Shown here: piece by piece, positions 1 to 64,000 of the stretch
Layout of the letters: each line of letters opens with the position of its first letter
Position numbering within the stretch: the first letter of the stretch is position 1
Source of the DNA: Archilochus colubris
Taxonomy: Eukaryota; Chordata; Aves; Apodiformes; Trochilidae
Direction of reading: 5' to 3'
DNA length: 64,000 bases
Assembly (NCBI GenBank): GCA_023079485.1
Contig: CM041086.1
Span: 12,160,401 to 12,224,400, forward strand
The notes under the pieces: model-generated
Database searches by the model: none
The model's input: only the letters and a program-made list of their open reading frames with translations
Told to the model about the DNA's origin: nothing
Translations under genes and position numbers: made by a program

Positions 1-3000
1 TCAGATTAAACACAGATAGAGTACTTCTACAGTTTTAATTTCCCACGGGACTTGAGTTTCCTCTCTCCAATTTCTTATTAACAGATGGGTCACAGAGGTC
101 CCAACTTAAAGACTAGGAGAGTAAGTTATATTTAGATTCCCTGCCCTAAATCCATCCATTATAATACCAACTTTTTTAATTGTTGCAGTCAAGATATCCT
201 CACCAACTACAGAACTTTTCTTTCAAAATAATTGTTTAAAGAAATAAAGAAATGAGCAAAGGATGATGAGAGAACACCCCAAGGTTAACACATAACCCTT
301 CTATCTCTGAAACACACTGTAAAAACTTTTAGATAAGCTCATACAGACTTGTATCTCACATCATCATCACAAAGGATGACAGCTTCTGTTAAAAACAAAC
401 CATTTGTGAGATACAAGTGCTGCAGCAGAAATGCAAGGCTTCTTAAGCTAACACTGGAAAATTTTCAAATGACAACTGAGGGTGTGTTTGGAGACTGCCT
501 CCCTTCAGCTGTGAAATCTGCAGACTCATTAAAAACTTAAGAGATGGATGGGTATAGAGAGAAATCTTTCCTTCCAGAGAAAACCTGCTGTCTTGCTTTC
601 TGAGCACTGAGAGGTTTACAAGGCACTATTTCCTCATCCCTCCTGACTTTAGCCACCCAAAATAATTTATCTAACTGACCCTGATTCCTCAGGATGGTTC
701 ATTATACCTGTCGTAGCTCTCCATCTCTGGATGGGCACCTCTTTCCCATTTGGAGGTGCTCACTTCTCTAGACTGACTACAGACAAAATCTAAACTACTC
801 ACTCAGACAAGACTTTTAGCTTCTACACAGTAGAATTCATGCCACCCTCAGAATTATCTTCTCCATCCTATTGCTATTGAATGCCCCTAAAATTCTGTAA
901 CAAAAATGTCCAGGCAATTTCATACTGATCGTTTTCAATGCAAATGATTATCATCATAGTATGCTGAAGAACAGGAGAAATAGCTGCACGAACACATGTA
1001 AAGGGGAATGTCCAAATGGCATTCCTTCTATTAGGATGTAATCAACCTTGAGAAATTGAGAATATCGTTTCTAGCCAGATGGATACCAAGGATGTTTTAA
1101 ATTTAGAGTCATTACCTGGCACAAAAGAACACCTATTGAGCCCATCCAAAGTGGTGAAGCTTTATTCACTTCAGCGCCAGCTGGGTACACACAAGGAAAT
1201 TTTTACTGACACTAAGGAAGTGTGATTTCCAGGCTACAGCAATGCTTTACAAACCCATTTCATATCTGTGGGTTTGATGATTCAGTATTTCAGCAACACT
1301 AAGAAAAAGGACTTAACCTCTTTTCTGAGACATTCCTGCAAGCTCCATCTATATTAAGTGAAAAAGCTTTGAGAGTGATCATGCCCAGTAACAGAAACTG
1401 GAAATTTCCAAGCAGAAGTCAGAGACCTATGCAACCCTTCTTGCAATATTCCCCTTTCTAAAACAAGAAATCCCTTTTTTCCTTATATATCATCTGCATT
1501 AGAAACAGGGTATCTATTTAGCAACAGTGACTCTTTAGGAGGAAACACATTGAAAAATACAACTAGAAATGCCTGAAATAGTTACAAATAACATCCATGG
1601 TTTGAAAAACGTGAGATTAGGGTTAATCTATGGTGGGACACTCTTATAAATGCAGATGATTTTAAAATTCTTCCTTCCCAAGGAAGAAGAAAGGAGTTCT
1701 AACCAGTGTAGCACATGGGAAAACAAAGGTGAGTTTCAACATTTATGAAAATCATATATCATATATGCACACCCTAAGGTGGATAAGACACTAGAGTTTT
1801 ATGAAAGTATTTGTGTTAAGTAAGCTGGCTACTTACAGTAAAGCCTAAGGAAGCACATCCCATAACAACTTCTTGAAAGCTGCTGTCTCCTCCAGATAGT
1901 ACTCATCAGAGTTCAGCTTACAGTTACATTCAATACCTCTCACTAGAACTACAACTACCCTGGCCAAGTAATTACTGTTTGATTATTGATTATTTCTTAT
2001 GGTGTTTCTAACAATCCAGAGGGGATGTAAAGTTTCACCATATCAAAGACCATTCCTATGAAAAATTGAGAGGTGACCCAATATATTTTTGTTATGCCCT
2101 GTAGCTCTGAATATGAGCTGAAAATTTAAAATAGGGCTATTCAGTGAAGGGAAGGATACACTGTATTGTTACCTCATAACCTTTTACCTGTTTTGGTTTA
2201 GTTTTTTTTAAACTGAAGGAGCTTTGTTGCTGAATTTTATTGAAACAGTGCAAAAAGTTATTCATCTTGTAGCAATTTGTTTCCCAGAGGCAGGCTTCTT
2301 GCCCTCAGCACTGTTGAAAACCTACAAATGTCAGACCTGGCATTTACTCAAGGGTGTTATTCTACTGATTTTAATGGACTTTTCCCCAAACTACCAAACT
2401 AGAAATGAAAGGAGAAAGGTGAACATCCTGGACTTTTTCACATTTTGTGCTGAGGTAAAATTATGCTTTTTTACAATCTAAGTGTCTTGGGCTTTTGTTG
2501 TTTGTTAGTACATTGGTTTAAGACAAAGAACAGAAGCCAGCCAGGAAAGAAATTAATTAAACAAATAATAAAACCAAAAATCTGCCTGTGTTGGTTTTGG
2601 TTTTCCCCACACTGTTAACTTGAAGCCCTCTGGAAAAGGTGAAACAAATAGTACAGTCAGACTCCTCTCCTACAAAGCCAACTGCAAGCATGGAGAGGTT
2701 GAGAATCTATTAGAAACAGCCTGGGCTGCCAGCACTGTAAATTTAAAGCCACAAAATCAAGAGGCCATTTGACAGCAGTTTCAGACCTCCTCAATAACTG
2801 ACCTCTGCAGTTGTGAAGTTTTATGTAAAACATGATGGACTATGAACAACCCCAATAGGAAACAAGAGCACCTTTTTTCCCCTCTGTAATTCACATCATT
2901 CTTGCTTTGAAACCTGGTGATAAGCTGCATCCTCAGTCAGGTTTGGCTCTGTAGTCAAGGTACGATGCAATAAACAACATGACAAGAATACAAATGCTGT

Positions 3001-3205
3001 AATCCAAATGTGGAGACCTAATGCAATCATTGGTTTCCTTAACACAAACACACATAAATCTGTTTACTCTTTACACATCTGGTTTGCTCAAAAGTTGCTT
3101 TATGTGCCATACAACCCCTTTCTTATGGATAACACACCTCATAAAGAAGTCAGGCTTCATGCAGCAGGATCTTACATTTAATAAAGTGCTATTTTTCATA
3201 CATAC
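1..3205. other. Intron sequence toward the 3' end of the gene
   Basis: AT-rich, with no splice-flanked open segment matching the missing C-terminal CNH exons on the minus strand and no recognisable repeat family. I see no coding signal on either strand. Confidence 0.7.
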
Positions 3206-56147
<52,942 letters not shown>

Positions 56148-57688
56148 CTGTCAAAATAACAAAAGACTGTCAGTAAAACACAACTGCAAACTATGTGTAC
56201 AGTAACAAATCAGGTATGTAACAACAGGGCTTGAGTACTTGCTTTCCACCACCTATCGATAACCTTCCAGTGACACAAAACCATGAGGGTGAAGTCTGGG
56301 GATGTTGTCAAACCCGAACCCTCACTATACTCCAGAGTTAACCTTTGCAGGTTTGGATTCTCCCTTTAGCACAGAGAAATCAGCAATGCTGGGAGATGTC
56401 TGCTGCCAGAGCACAGCATAACATGATATCCAACCAATTCCTGTTCAGTAGGTGCTGCCACCCCTCAGGGCTCCTAGGAAATCTCAGCACAGGCCAGGGG
56501 CACCTTATCAGATCAATCTTCTCCAGCAATCCCAGCCTGATATGTGCTGGGGAACCAAGACACTGGGTATCTGGCACTGTTGTCCTCACCCCAAATGTTC
56601 TGGCTCACCTCAGGGTAAAGAGAAAACTCCAGGTTTCAGTACATCAGTCTACCTACATGTTGGTACCAAGAAATTGAAACTCTGGTACCTCCTTGACTTG
56701 GTTTTTTGTTTTTGTTTTTTAATTAAAAAAAGCCTTTTACTGTGAAATGCTTAGTTTTTAAAATTGTAACTGCAACTGAGCTAACTGTCTATCAACTATC
56801 TCTCAAAAAGGATGCAGAGGCTTTGTATTTAAATGTAATCTTCTATGGTGGTGAGAAGGGAACTCCTCCAGGGTTCTGACTGCATGTGCCTACGTGCATA
56901 CAGACACTTCCCTATCAAAGTGCCCACACCCCACAGCTATTCTTAAGCAACAGATAACTGGCAATTTTGAGACTAGGTAAGTGGCTACTTTTTGAACACA
57001 AAGCTGGGAAAAGGGAGGCAATAGTGAATAAAGGTATTAAAAGAGCAAAGTTGATTCTGAGACTGACAAAACGTGATTGACAAGAATGTAAATTAGAAAC
57101 ACAACAGGAATCTTGCTGTAAATTGCACAGCTTCTTGGCTTGGTAAGATCAAGTTGCTCAACAGGTGCCATAGGTGCAGTATTTGGCCACAATAACCAAC
57201 ACTAATCTCAAACTGGAGGACAGTATCAAAAGATCTGTATGAACAGTGGATTGGCTGCACCTTGTCCTAACTCCTCACTTCCATCAAACGTTCAGAAATG
57301 GGTCTGAAGCTTTGAGACTGCAACTTTATTCCTGAAACAGCAGCGCCTGCAAAGCTGCATATTGAAATAACTAACTGATATCAGTCAAATAAGCCTGAAG
57401 AAATCAGAAAATCAAACATAAAATGCTGCAGTTTTCAGACAAAATGATTTGCAGGTGCAATTTACACCTGCAAAATTAAAACCCAGGTTGATGTGATTTT
57501 AAAACCCAGGCCCTATCTCCACAAAATTGCATACAAGTGTTATTTCTAAGACTAAGCAATTTTGCATCAAAGAAAAATGATTCCTTGTTCCCCAGCAATA
57601 TGTCACAGTCATGTTTCCTTTTAGAGAAAACTAAATCCTGCTGAGTTTTTGTACATTTCTAAGTGCCCTCTTTCCGTGGAAGCACCCC

Positions 57689-57700
57689 GGGGGGGGGGGG
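57689..57700 (+). repeat. G homopolymer
   Basis: Twelve G residues preceded by CCCC. Likely length-uncertain in the assembly. Confidence 0.9.
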
Positions 57701-57800
57701 CTGCAAAGCTTTTTCTCATAAACTGGAACGATGGGGTTTATATATAACCACAGACCTCAGGAGGAAGACAAATGGGACACACCCTGAGCAGGCCCAGGAG

Positions 57801-57818
57801 ACACACACACACACACAC
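57801..57818 (+). repeat. (AC)9 microsatellite
   Basis: Nine uninterrupted AC units on the plus strand. Confidence 0.95.
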
Positions 57819-58131
57819 CACAGTGGCTGAGAGCAGATGGGCAGTGACAAGTGCTGGCCTGACAGATGCTGGTGTTTGGTCAGCATCCATCCCAGCTGAC
57901 GTCAATCCCTGTTAGAGAGCTTCCTCCCCACAGCCATGGCCCCTTTGTTGGAGGCCATTGTTTGCAAATGTTTCCAGGCATTGAATGTCTTGGCAATACA
58001 GTGAGAGAGGCCCTTCCACAAAATGCAGTCATGCTAGACACACTGGCACCCTGATTTAACTCCAGAGTTTGGCTGGAGTCAAAGACACTGATAATTCCAT
58101 GTCTTTGGCCACCACACAGAGCAGACCCATC

Positions 58132-58149
58132 AAAAAAAAAAAAAAAAAA
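58132..58149 (+). repeat. Poly-A run
   Basis: Eighteen consecutive A residues. No recognised retroposed sequence directly upstream. Confidence 0.9.
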
Positions 58150-61091
58150 GTCTCTCCTGAGCTGTACATTTTGCTAAGGATGATGTCAAGAATCAACACT
58201 GATTTTCACAATTCCAGTGAAGCATGGAGGTGTGCTTCTTTACTGAAAAAAATCAATCAGCACTAGCCTAGCACTGCACTTGACACTGAAAATTCATAAG
58301 AATAAGGAAGGGGGAAAGGCTGGGCATTTAGTTTTCATTTCAAGGCATGATACCTGGCAAAATTATCCCATGATTCTGTATAACACACACCTGTTATTTT
58401 GCAGCCAGAGTGTTCACTCCTTGCAAACCTACTGCTCTCACTCACTTCTACCATATGAGAATACTAATTCTGACACCCCCAAAATTTGGAAAAATTAGCA
58501 TTTATAGGAGAAAAATCCCAGTTTTTATGGGTTGTGATTCATCTTTGCACAACAAATGTGTCCCTGTTAAATGAGATACACAACTCAGTTCTGCTTCTGC
58601 ATTCCCAACAGCTCCATGTCTACAACTGGGCTGACTGCTGACAAGAGGAGCTTGGTCTGTGTAGGGAGGGCAGGATCATGTCCCATGCCTTGTCCTCCTC
58701 ACACCTTGCAAAGGTAATAATAACCTAAAGGAAATGCACAGACTCACACCCAGACATCCCTCTGCACTGCCTCACCTGCAATAAACACTCTGACTGGGTA
58801 ATCCAGCCTTACATGGAAATAAATTCTGTTAACTACACACCCTCATGTTCTTTTACACCCTTTTATCCTGGAACAAAACAGAGTGGTTCAAACCACCAGA
58901 AAATCCAAACTCTTCTCAAGAGGGTTGAAAGGAATGGAGCAGTAAAACCTCATTCCTGATGGCTTGCTCTAATTCCCAACTCACAGCAATTTATTTTCAA
59001 CAATTGTTACCACACCTTTTGAGAAGAATCTTCCATGTTTCTTGGTTGTATTAAGCTGGAGAACCTCATCTGCCCCCATCACATGTATTTGTGCAGGGCA
59101 ATGTAGAGGGCTGCAGGTTAACCTCATGGAAAGGTGTAAACATATCTATGTATCTGTCTTTCATCAGATATCTAAAAGGGGTGAGATGCTAATTTCACTG
59201 CCATCTTGGCAGATTTATTTTTGATTACAGTTGTTCATTATCCTAAAATAAAGGATTAATACATCTTAGAAGTTGCTGCATCTGGTAATGTATACAACAA
59301 TATGGCAGAATCAAACAGCACACACCATCATTTCTCTTTACCTCTGACACCTTTCCAACATACACAAACAAAACCTTAAAACATTGCTACAGAGAAACGT
59401 TCACTTTCTGGAGACAAAATAATCAGAGAATGCTGGAGACACCCTAAATTTTATTTCTTCTCCCCGGAACATCCCTGCCTGTTCCCTTAGTGATGAAAAA
59501 AGAGGGAGAAGAGAAGCCACCCAAAAGTTCACCCACACACCAGCAGTCCCTGTAAGCTGTGGTTGCACACTGGAACCCTACTCACCTCAGCACCACCACC
59601 CAAAAAGTGAGTGTATTACTGCAAGATTGCACAATAAGGGGGCTGAAGCTTTCAGAGGACGCTCATGTTCATGAGACCCATCACCATCTGTGCAGTGTAT
59701 CAGAGCAGAGTGATGTGCTCAACATTACACTTGCTCTAATGCACACAGTAAAACTGCACTGCCATTTGGAACAAAAAATCTCAGGTCCCTCTCCTTTACA
59801 TTGGTTTTTCAAACTGTTTCAAGGTTATGTCTAAAAGCAGTAAACATCCTGAACCCAGCCCTGGGCTTCTTGGTAATACACTGAGACTAGTGTCTAAGTA
59901 AGGAAAGGTTTCAGGGCATGGCCCCTTATTTTTTCATTTATCAATAAATCTCCAAGGTCAGATAGAGTTCATGGGAACTCACAAATTGCTACTTTTGCTG
60001 AAACCACAAGGTTGAGCATATTCGAATTGTTTTGAGAAAGGTGGTGGTTTGTTCCTTTAAAGCCCCTAGAAGCAACAGGCTGTTTTAACTGTTTCTCAAC
60101 CAAATTAAATCAACACACAGAATTTACTTCCTGTGATGAGACAGGCAGACATTCATCCATCTTTATATAATCCAGAACAGGAGGTAGAAGAAGGGGCATT
60201 GCCCTCCCAGCCCTCTGTGCAGTCCACCCCTGCCCATCCTCACAGGGCCACTAAGGGAGATCAGTCTGTTGTGGTTCAACATCCTCAGTTGCAAATTTCC
60301 TCAGAAACTGTTTCCCTAATAAAAGGCTTCATCTTCCACCCAAATGCTTGGTTTCTGAGCAGGTTTCATCTCCAGATAATGCAGCCAAAACATCCAACAG
60401 CCATCTGCAAGTCATTCCTATCCCACCCAAGAATGTAGCATTAAACACTATCAAGCTCATACAGAGCTCAGACATGAGCAATTCTGAAGCTCAATGACTT
60501 TCTAAAATTGAAGCTCTTGCCTACATTTTGATGAGGTATCCAAGCTGGAAAAAAACTCTCCCATTAGCTTTGAGTCCAGCTAAATTCCTTGTCTCCTCCA
60601 GAAAATATTTCCACACCAAGTCTGCTGCAGCTGTCAGTCAGTCACTACAGTAACATTCAGCAAACCTGGAGCCAGCATACACATATTTCAAATCTCTACA
60701 CTGCTAATTTATGCCAAAAGATCTGGTCCTGATGAGCATCAACCATGCATTATTTCTGCAGGGAGATATACACAGAACAGGACAGACAGCTCAGTGTTGT
60801 TTCTATTGGATATGTATTTATCTTTTTAGCTCAATCAGATAAAGGAACAGCTTATCTATGCCCTCTACTGAGGGTCAAGACATGTATTTTTCTATTTACA
60901 TCCAACAAGAGTATCAGCAATAGCAGTCAAGCTATCAGCTGATAAAGGGGTTTTACATGGATTAAGTATATTTACCAAAAGGTGCACTGAGTCATGCACA
61001 ACACCTTCTCCTGCTAGATCCAAACAAAAATTCTGGGCAGTCCCTGGCTTTGGCCACAATTACAACCAGAGACCCAAGGTCCCAGTGACAC

Positions 61092-61146
61092 AAAGAATCA
61101 CAGAATGTCAGGGGCTGGAAGGGATCTCTGAAGATAGTGTCCAACC
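61092..61146 (-). repeat. CR1 LINE 3' tail, minus orientation
   Basis: CAAAGAATCACAGAATGTCA, then GGGGCTGGAAGGGATCTCTG and GTGTCCAACC, is the reverse complement of the CR1 3' tail. Confidence 0.9.
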
Positions 61147-64000
61147 TGAGATGCTAAGGCTTTGGGTCACATTTAAAGAACTCTGTTTGGTAGCTTCCCT
61201 GCCAGATCTTGCACAGCTCTCTCTTCCTAGGATTGGCAAACAGCTCCCATCAGCTTCTCTCCCCTTCTGTAATCCAACAGATTTCAAGTGGACAATTGCA
61301 TGGCCAGACACCACATCCCAGCTGTCCTGTTACAGGGCTGTGCACCATGCCAAGGCAGCCCACAGCGGTCCCATCACAGGTTTCCTTTTTGGCAAACAGT
61401 GCTCATTAATGTCCACGTGGTTCTGGGTCTGTCTGATGTAGCTGTCCCCATTTAACTGCAGCAGGAAAAAGCCCACGTGAAGGACAAGGATTGCCTGCAG
61501 CAGGATAATACCAAGGCAGCAAAAAGCTGGTGGGTTTGACTGGGCAAAAGTCACTGCTTTGTGTCCATGTCCTGTCTGCAAACAGAAGCACAACCCCACT
61601 CTACTCTCCCTTAAAAAGCAGCAGTTTTGGTGAGGCTGTGAGGGAATTACCCCTCATGTGCCAGAGGCTGCCAACACCACTTTGCATCTTTGTACCCAGG
61701 CAACTCCACACTGAATGCCCTCTGCCATCAGGCACACACATGTGCTGTGCACTTCAGCTGTGCAGAGCCACAAACTGCTCACAAGATCTGCATGAGGCTG
61801 TGGGGCTCCTGGGCGACACCCTATAGACCTGCCTGTACCCAGTGTAACCCATAAAGCTGGCAGATACTGCAAACTTAATTCCCAGGACCCTTTCTGGATG
61901 TTAAAGGTTTGTATTTGAAAGCAGGTTCTAGCTATTGGATGTGGAGAACTTCAAAGGCCAGAGGACTTTCTCACCCAGAAGCATTTATTAAGGGATAACC
62001 TATGCAGACAGTGGCCCTTTGGGAGTGGGGCAAAGGCAAAGCTGTTTTGCTGCAAGCTCTTACTGAAAGTGAACTTCAGCAAGCAGGTTTCCTGTCAAAA
62101 GCCATTTACAAACTTTGAAGTCTGAGCTCATCTCGAGTAAGGCAGCATGTGGCCCTGTGGTTGCTGGTAGGCTGCCAGCTCAGCCTCCTGTGCCCTGAAG
62201 GATGGGACCCCACCCTTTTGCCCCCCTCTTTCCACCCTTTCCATCCTGGTAACCCAAAGAAAGCCATTAAGACACTATGCATCAATTGAACAATACTCTA
62301 CATAGGGATCCAGGAAAACCTATGTCCTATTCCCCATGACCTTAACCAAGTCATGATCCTTCTGTTTCCCTTTCAACCTACGTTGGGCTTTTCTGCTTAG
62401 GCCCAGCTCTGTAGAAGAGATGAGCAAAGTTTGCTATCACCTGCCCCAGAACCAGCTTGGAAACACCAGCTCTGCCTGCTCACATTGCCCAGAGCATGCT
62501 GGGGGTCAGCACAGCATGGAGAAGACCCCAGGAACATAAAACCTGCAGATGAGCTGCTCTTGCACTGCAGTTTAGATACAGCCACTGTTTTACAGCACAT
62601 GGCTGCTCACAATGGCCATCCTGCTGTCCCCTGGAGTCTGGACTAACATAAAGAGGGGACAGGGTTTGCACATCTGGAGCCGTAGCATTTTGGTGCTCAG
62701 AAAGGTCACCTGAGCAGACAGCTTCCAGGAGAGGTCTGACAGGAAGACCAGTCTGTAATCCTGGTCTCAGCAACTGGTACCACATGAGACAACCCACTGC
62801 AGTCATGGTTGGAGCTCTTCAGCTAAAAATACAGCAGTAATGCAAGGCTTGAAGTGAGACAGGACTAGATTCCAAAGAAGTTATTAAGAGTTTGGAAACT
62901 TATAGTTTGTTTTTGTCAGTTAATGGTCTGAGGCAGAGCTCAAGGTCAGTCGTGCACTGAATACTAGCACTGGATTCCAGAAATCATCCATTTCATTGTA
63001 AACCATGACATGTAAACCACATCAATTCTGAGTTTTAAAAAAACACAAAACACAAAAAGCACAAAACCCCCAATGAACCACAACACACATCAGCCTTAGG
63101 CAGACAATTACCAGTTAGAGAAAGTTGGGGATTTTTCCCCGCAAAACCCCATGAAGAATTCAGAACACCAGCCAGGTGGGAATGTGGCTATAATTTTGAT
63201 TACAGATTTATCCTTTTAATCATGCCACTCAAGCTGCAGGAAGCCTTCTTCATTTGACATTATAAAACCTTGATGGCCCTTCTGTCACAATGCTTGGATG
63301 TCTGCTGTATCATGTAAATCAAAGAACTGTATTCCCCTAGAGCATTTCTTTTCTTCTTTGCAATGCTGAGATTTGGGAGCCTGTGCCTTGTTTTGGCCAC
63401 CTTTAGGGTAGTCCTCAGCTTCACCTCCCACCTCCCAGCTTCACCTCCCAACACACCCTCATTTCCTTGTGCCTGTTTCCATGCCAGCAGCGCAGGATGC
63501 AAGGACTTCCCTCAGAAACCAAACTCAGTGGCATCACTGAAAAGCTGACCACGTGGATGCAATGCATTTGCCATTTGGTGCCCAATTTCCAAGCAGTCCT
63601 AGGTGTCACCCAGAAACACCAAGCCAGCACAGTCAAATGTTGCATTTCCTTTTCCCTGTCCTCCATGAACACCTTCTCTCACCATTAACTGGTGAGATCT
63701 GACACTTCTGCTTCAACAATATGAAGGCTCCTCTCAGACCATCCAACACTGCCACTGCCACTTAGCTCTTTACACTGTAATGGAACTGCTTGACTGACTC
63801 AGAGTTGCCTTCAGAGCTGACCACAGATGCTTTGCTGCCAGGGAAAGCCAAGGGCATCACCTGAATTCTACAAAACACAATCAACCTTGTCCACAGCTGG
63901 CCATAGTGGTGAACAACATAAATATTAATGCACTGTAAACAACCAAACATTGCTCTTCAATGTTTATGTTTTTTTTTCCTTCTAGATGCTAATTCTTACT

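Larger units (their letters stand above)
56148..64000. other. 5' intron sequence upstream of the first visible exon
   Basis: I see no exon for the glycine-rich loop (GNGTYGQVYK type), the start codon or a CpG-island promoter on the minus strand, so the intron continues beyond the window. It contains a G-run (57689-57700), (AC)9 at 57801-57818, an A-run at 58132-58149, a CR1 tail at 61092-61146, and a short tandem duplication of about 19 bp at 63418-63452. Confidence 0.7.

Noticed and set aside
1..3205. Search for the remaining CNH exons and stop codon
   Set aside because: No minus-strand segment encoding a GWGEKAIEIRS-like or FMHKRAQRLKFLCERNDK-like stretch is present, so the gene end is placed outside the window.
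57781..58160. Possible retroposed gene next to the poly-A run at 58132
   Set aside because: The sequence upstream of the A-run has no recognisable coding or repeat body and no clear target-site duplication.
56148..64000. Search for the first exons and promoter
   Set aside because: No segment encoding a GNGTYGQVYK-like loop, no CpG island and no suitable start context were found.

Overview
The window looks like a piece of a bird chromosome, or less likely another sauropsid. It is AT-leaning and CpG-poor. Repeats are sparse, and most of the recognisable ones are CR1 LINE 3' tails. I see no mammalian SINEs or L1, no operons and no RNA genes.

Essentially the whole 64 kb is one intron-rich protein-coding gene on the minus strand. 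I could place 26 exons, from 56147 (5'-most seen) down to 3206 (3'-most seen). Every exon has GT donor and AG acceptor dinucleotides. Their phases chain without a break into 3214 coding bases (1071 codons plus one base). The product is a germinal-centre-kinase-IV (Misshapen/NIK) Ser/Thr kinase of the MAP4K4/TNIK/MINK1/NRK family. It has an N-terminal kinase domain (exons at 56091-38740), an acidic linker and a short charged coiled-coil (37304-34555), a low-complexity Ser/Pro/Gln middle with an acidic Ser-rich motif (33163-13044), and a C-terminal citron-homology (CNH) domain (12649-3206). The protein departs from the three very conserved paralogues at many sites and shares several of those changes with NRK. 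I therefore favour NRK in its full-length, non-eutherian form. The paralogue assignment is an inference.

The gene is incomplete at both ends. The first exons, with the start codon and glycine-rich loop, must lie beyond 64000, because 56148-64000 shows no such exon. The last CNH exons and stop codon must lie before position 1. The remainder is intron, containing CR1 fragments, simple repeats, a roughly 209-bp palindromic fold-back element (19426-19634), a CpG-rich segment ending in an A-tract on the minus strand (about 4290-4700), and a nested hairpin (14437-14507). I found no undescribed multi-gene system. The points most worth checking are the fold-back element, the CpG-rich insert, and the unresolved small exon(s) between 24316 and 26771.
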